In this document: positions 35,896 to 39,054 of the stretch, one piece after another | Layout: each line of letters opens with the position of its first letter | How positions within the stretch are numbered: position 1 is the stretch's first letter | NCBI GenBank assembly: GCA_030601305.1 | Contig: JAUVTV010000004.1 | Location: 1-39,054, forward strand | Reading direction: 5' to 3' | Source of the DNA: Candidatus Eiseniibacteriota bacterium | Lineage (GTDB): Bacteria; Eisenbacteria; RBG-16-71-46; CAIMUX01; WJJG01 | DNA length: 39,054 nucleotides | Program-made: the position numbers and the translations under genes | The notes under the pieces: model-generated | Databases searched by the model: none | Seen by the model: the letters and a program-made list of their open reading frames with translations, nothing else | What the model was told of the DNA's origin: nothing

Positions 35896-37599
35896 CTACG
35901 GTTTGCACCCCGCCGCACTCGGCGTCACACCCGCGCCCTCTTCCTTCTCCCGCCGCAGCAACACCCACTCGTCCTCGGTGACCGAGCAGCGTCCGCGGCG
36001 ACCATGCGTGGCGTGGTAGTTGTAGGTCCAGGAGAGCTCCTTCGACCCACCCCCGTTGTGCGTGGTGACGAAGGCGCGATTGGAGAGCCGGCCGATGTAG
36101 TCCGCCTGGCCGCCGGGTGTCGCCTGATCGCCGCCGCTGGGATCGATGGGGATCCAGCCGTACCCGGGCAGATAGACCTCTACCCACCTGTGGTGCACAT
36201 CGTCCACGCTGGCGTCGTCGCCGCGGACCATGGCGCCCGCCTCGTAGCGCGCCGGCAGCCCCGCCGCGCGACACAGCGCGATGAACAGGAAGGCGTACTC
36301 GGAGCAGGAACCGGTGCCGCGCTTGATCAGCGTCTCGGGCACGTCCCAGCCCCCGATGCGCTCGTACTCCAGCGCTTCGATCACCCAGTTGAAAATCTTG
36401 CGCGCGATCCAGTAGGGGTTCGTCTCGTCGCCGACGATTTTCCGGCTCGTCTCCTGTACAAGCTCGGACCCCACCTGCAGCCGCTTACCGTCTACCGTGT
36501 AGGCGGAGCGTATGTCCGCTGGAATCTCGTCCAACGATCCGACCTTCTCGGGGATGAGGATGTAGTTCAGTTCGCCCATGCGCACACGCGCGGTGTAGCC
36601 CACCTGGAAGCGTTCGCCGGGCTTGATCACTGAGCGCCGGAAGGTTGCGAGTTTCTGCCCCCAGCTGTCCGTGCCGAAGACGGGCGGTCCGGGCTCGAAG
36701 ACGAGCTCGCCGAGTAGCTCCTGGTTCTCCAGATTCCGGGGCATCGCGAAGTTCACAACGACGTCCACGACGTCGCCCGGCCCGTCGTTCGCGATGCGGT
36801 AGACCATGCGCACTTCGGCCTCGCGCCACTCGCGCGTCTGGTAGCTCTGCGCCTCGCGTGGGGCGCACAGGTACGCGAGGCCCGTCTCGAAGTCGGCCAC
36901 CCACAGGCGGCCGTTCGGCGCGGGCGCGATGCCGCACGGGTAGGGTCCCGGTGCGCGGAAGCTGGTCACGACGGTGCCGTCCTTGGGGAGCACCATGTAG
37001 ATGCGGTCGTGGCGTCTTTGCGCAACCCACAGGTAGGTGCCGTCGAAGGCCATGCCGCTGGGCCCGCGCTGCGGCGAGGCGAAGTAGGTGAGCGCGGTTC
37101 CGTCGTGCGGGATCAGCCGCTGCAGCGTGTGGTCGCGGTCCTCGGCGAGCCACAGCGCCTCGCCGTCCCAGGCGAGTCCCATCCCCGTTTCGGTGGGGGC
37201 GCGGTAGACGGCGGCGGTCACCTCGCTCTCGGGATCGTAGACGAAGACCTCCCCGCTGAAGTCGTCGGCGACGTACAGTTTCCCGTCACCCCAGGCGAGC
37301 CCCCGCGGGCGGTAGCAGGGCGCCTTCCGGCGGACCAGGCAGCCTCCCTTCGCGGGGTTCACCTTGAGCAGCTCGCCCGCCTCCCAATCGGCCACCCAGA
37401 GCGACGTGCCGTCCCACGCGAGGTCACCCGGCGTGGCGGTGGGCAGCGGAATGGTGCGTATGACCAATCCGAACTCGTCCGGCGCGTCCGGGGCGCCCCC
37501 CCCGAGGCCGACCTGGTCGGCGAGGCAGACGGCGGTGCCGGATGCTGCCAGAACCACGGTGACGGTCAGGACGATCAGAGGATGAAGACGCGCGATCAT
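35896..37599 (-). CDS. Secreted NHL/SMP-30-like beta-propeller plus transglutaminase-like domain protein
   Basis: Signal MIARLHPLIVLTVTVVLAASGTAVCLA; DLAWDGTSLWVADWEAGELLKV repeats; GTGSCSEYAFLFIALCRAAGLPARYEAGAMV...DDVHHRWVEVYLPGYGWIPIDPS (Cys-His-Asp transglutaminase core). Confidence 0.9.
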   Translation of the reverse strand: MIARLHPLIVLTVTVVLAASGTAVCLADQVGLGGGAPDAPDEFGLVIRTIPLPTATPGDLAWDGTSLWVADWEAGELLKVNPAKGGCLVRRKAPCYRPRGLAWGDGKLYVADDFSGEVFVYDPESEVTAAVYRAPTETGMGLAWDGEALWLAEDRDHTLQRLIPHDGTALTYFASPQRGPSGMAFDGTYLWVAQRRHDRIYMVLPKDGTVVTSFRAPGPYPCGIAPAPNGRLWVADFETGLAYLCAPREAQSYQTREWREAEVRMVYRIANDGPGDVVDVVVNFAMPRNLENQELLGELVFEPGPPVFGTDSWGQKLATFRRSVIKPGERFQVGYTARVRMGELNYILIPEKVGSLDEIPADIRSAYTVDGKRLQVGSELVQETSRKIVGDETNPYWIARKIFNWVIEALEYERIGGWDVPETLIKRGTGSCSEYAFLFIALCRAAGLPARYEAGAMVRGDDASVDDVHHRWVEVYLPGYGWIPIDPSGGDQATPGGQADYIGRLSNRAFVTTHNGGGSKELSWTYNYHATHGRRGRCSVTEDEWVLLRREKEEGAGVTPSAAGCKP

Positions 37600-37718
37600 G
37601 AGCCGATCCTCCCTATGAGCGGTACCCACAAGCGGTACCCAGAGGCTTGCAGTTTCGCCCCTGAGGATGCAACATCGGGTGAGCCTTGGAAAGGATTGAC
37701 TCGAACACGGGGGATTCC

Positions 37719-38537
37719 ATGAAAGCGGCCCGCAAGTTCACCTGGGCAGGCATCGTCCTCTCTCTCTTCCTGCTGTCGTGCGCGAAAGCCCCGCTGACCG
37801 GGAGAAGCCAGCTCAACCTGATCCCGGACCATCACCTCAACTCCATGGCCCGGACGCAGTACACCAACTTCCTCGCCACCCACGAGGTCAGCCAGAGCAA
37901 AGAGGACACCGAGATGGTCACGCGGGTGGGGACCCGGATCCAGCGCGCCATCGAGGCGTTTTTCAAGGAGCGCGGTGAGTCCCACGTCCTCGAGGGCTAT
38001 GCGTGGGAGTTCAACCTGGTCGAGGACCCGCAGGTCAACGCCTGGTGCATGCCGGGCGGCAAGGTGGTCGTCTACACCGGCCTCCTGCCCGTCACACAGA
38101 CCGAACCCGGCCTCGCCGTCGTCATGGGACACGAGATCGCCCACGCGGTCGCCGGGCACGGCAACGAGAGAATGAGCCAGGGGCTGCTGACAGAGTTCGG
38201 CGGGATGGCGCTGGAAGCCGCCATGAAGGACAAACCCGCGGAGACCCGGGCGCTCTTCATGACCGCCTACGGTCTGGGGTCGCAGGTCGGCGTGCTCTTG
38301 CCCTACAGCCGCCTGCACGAGTCGGAGGCCGACTACTTGGGTCTGATCTTCATGGCCATCGCGGGCTACGATCCGAACGAGGCGATTCCCTTCTGGGAGC
38401 GGATGGCTGCGGAGAAAGGCGGTGCGGGACCGCCGGAGTTCCTCAGTACGCATCCCTCGGACGAGACGCGCATCGCCAGCATGCGCGAGAAGATGCCGGA
38501 GGCAATGGGCTACTACAAGCCGATCCGGAAGAGATAA
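37719..38537 (+). CDS. M48-family zinc metallopeptidase lipoprotein
   Basis: MKAARKFTWAGIVLSLFLLSCAKAPLTGRSQLNLI (lipobox LLSC); AWCMPGGKVVVYTGLL; VVMGHEIAHAVAGHGNERMSQ; HESEADYLGLIFMAIAGYDPNEA. Confidence 0.95.
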   Translation: MKAARKFTWAGIVLSLFLLSCAKAPLTGRSQLNLIPDHHLNSMARTQYTNFLATHEVSQSKEDTEMVTRVGTRIQRAIEAFFKERGESHVLEGYAWEFNLVEDPQVNAWCMPGGKVVVYTGLLPVTQTEPGLAVVMGHEIAHAVAGHGNERMSQGLLTEFGGMALEAAMKDKPAETRALFMTAYGLGSQVGVLLPYSRLHESEADYLGLIFMAIAGYDPNEAIPFWERMAAEKGGAGPPEFLSTHPSDETRIASMREKMPEAMGYYKPIRKR

Positions 38538-38542
38538 CTGGG

Positions 38543-39054
38543 CTAGTTCAGGAACTTCTCGTCGTCCAGTGACGCCGGCCGGCTCTCCTCGTCGTCTGCG
38601 GGACGCAGGAGCGCCAGGGCGGCCGCCCGCGTGTGCAGGTAGTTGACGCCGCGGATGGGTCCCATCTCGCCGAAGCTCAAGAAACCGGCCATCGGCACGC
38701 GATAGCCCAGCGCGCGCTCGACCTGGCGCACGGGCACCAGCGACCGATTCGGATCACGCCCCTTCTGAGCCCAGCTGCCGAAGAGGATTCCCCCGTGCGC
38801 GCGCGTGTCCAGCCCCTGCGGCAGGAGGAGCATCTGCATGTCGTCCACGAGATTGTCATCCCACACATGGAAGCAGATGGTCTGGCCTTCGTCGACCTCA
38901 CCGGGTAGCGTGATCGCGTTTGCCGACTGATTCACGTCGAGTACCGGCAGCACCAGGAAGCCGCCGCGCCCGAATCTCTCCTTGGCTTCGCGTACCGCCT
39001 GCCCGAGCATCAGCCCGCCCTGGAGCATGCTGCGCTCGTCGGCCGGAAGCTCAT
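38543..39054 (-). CDS. FIST C-terminal-domain-like protein, partial (runs off window)
   Basis: ...RFGRGGFLVLPVLDVNQSANAITLPGEVDEGQTICFHVWDDNLVDDMQMLL...GGILFGSWAQKGRD...VPMAGFLSFGEMGPIRGVNYLHTRAAALALL, resembling FIST_C (G[FA]xSxGE[IM]G). Confidence 0.65.
   Translation of the reverse strand, partial: ELPADERSMLQGGLMLGQAVREAKERFGRGGFLVLPVLDVNQSANAITLPGEVDEGQTICFHVWDDNLVDDMQMLLLPQGLDTRAHGGILFGSWAQKGRDPNRSLVPVRQVERALGYRVPMAGFLSFGEMGPIRGVNYLHTRAAALALLRPADDEESRPASLDDEKFLN

Noticed and set aside
1-39054. CRISPR arrays, rRNA, tRNA (including tRNA-Sec), transposases, integrases, or selA/selB/selD
   Set aside because: None recognised by eye on either strand; Sec machinery would have to be encoded elsewhere in the genome.

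Overview
High-GC bacterial window with about 25 supported genes. It has the look of an uncultured environmental lineage rich in secreted proteins carrying C-terminal FlgD/Ig-like modules; the taxonomic impression is inference. Clear pieces are a complete sdhCDAB operon, an ECF sigma factor coupled to a VWA/TonB-plug-like membrane protein, an HD phosphohydrolase, an AmmeMemoRadiSam-type radical SAM enzyme followed by YjbQ, MutL-like and thioredoxin-like genes, two C25 (gingipain-like) peptidases, a C1A (papain-like) peptidase, a secreted class II glutamine amidotransferase, an M48 peptidase and a transglutaminase/beta-propeller protein. The most notable observation is a set of three related secreted proteins (7366-8430, 8544-9626, 25906-26991). 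Each is split in the ORF track by one in-frame TGA at codon 40-43. In every case the TGA occupies the first position of a thioredoxin-like redox motif (GUAYC, WUTTC, TUGGC), directly after a signal peptide, and the frame then stays open for about 310-320 codons into a shared downstream domain and a FlgD-like C-terminus. I interpret these as a previously mis-called family of secreted Omp28/thioredoxin-like selenoproteins (UxxC), each with a candidate bSECIS hairpin just after the UGA. Other observations are a three-copy dispersed hairpin with a conserved loop, a G8 homopolymer frameshift at the start of a C25 peptidase, a shared extended -10 promoter motif, tandem Cys-rich repeats with an unusual C-terminal tail, and a GNAT gene remnant. 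No computation was run; hairpins and homologies were judged by eye.
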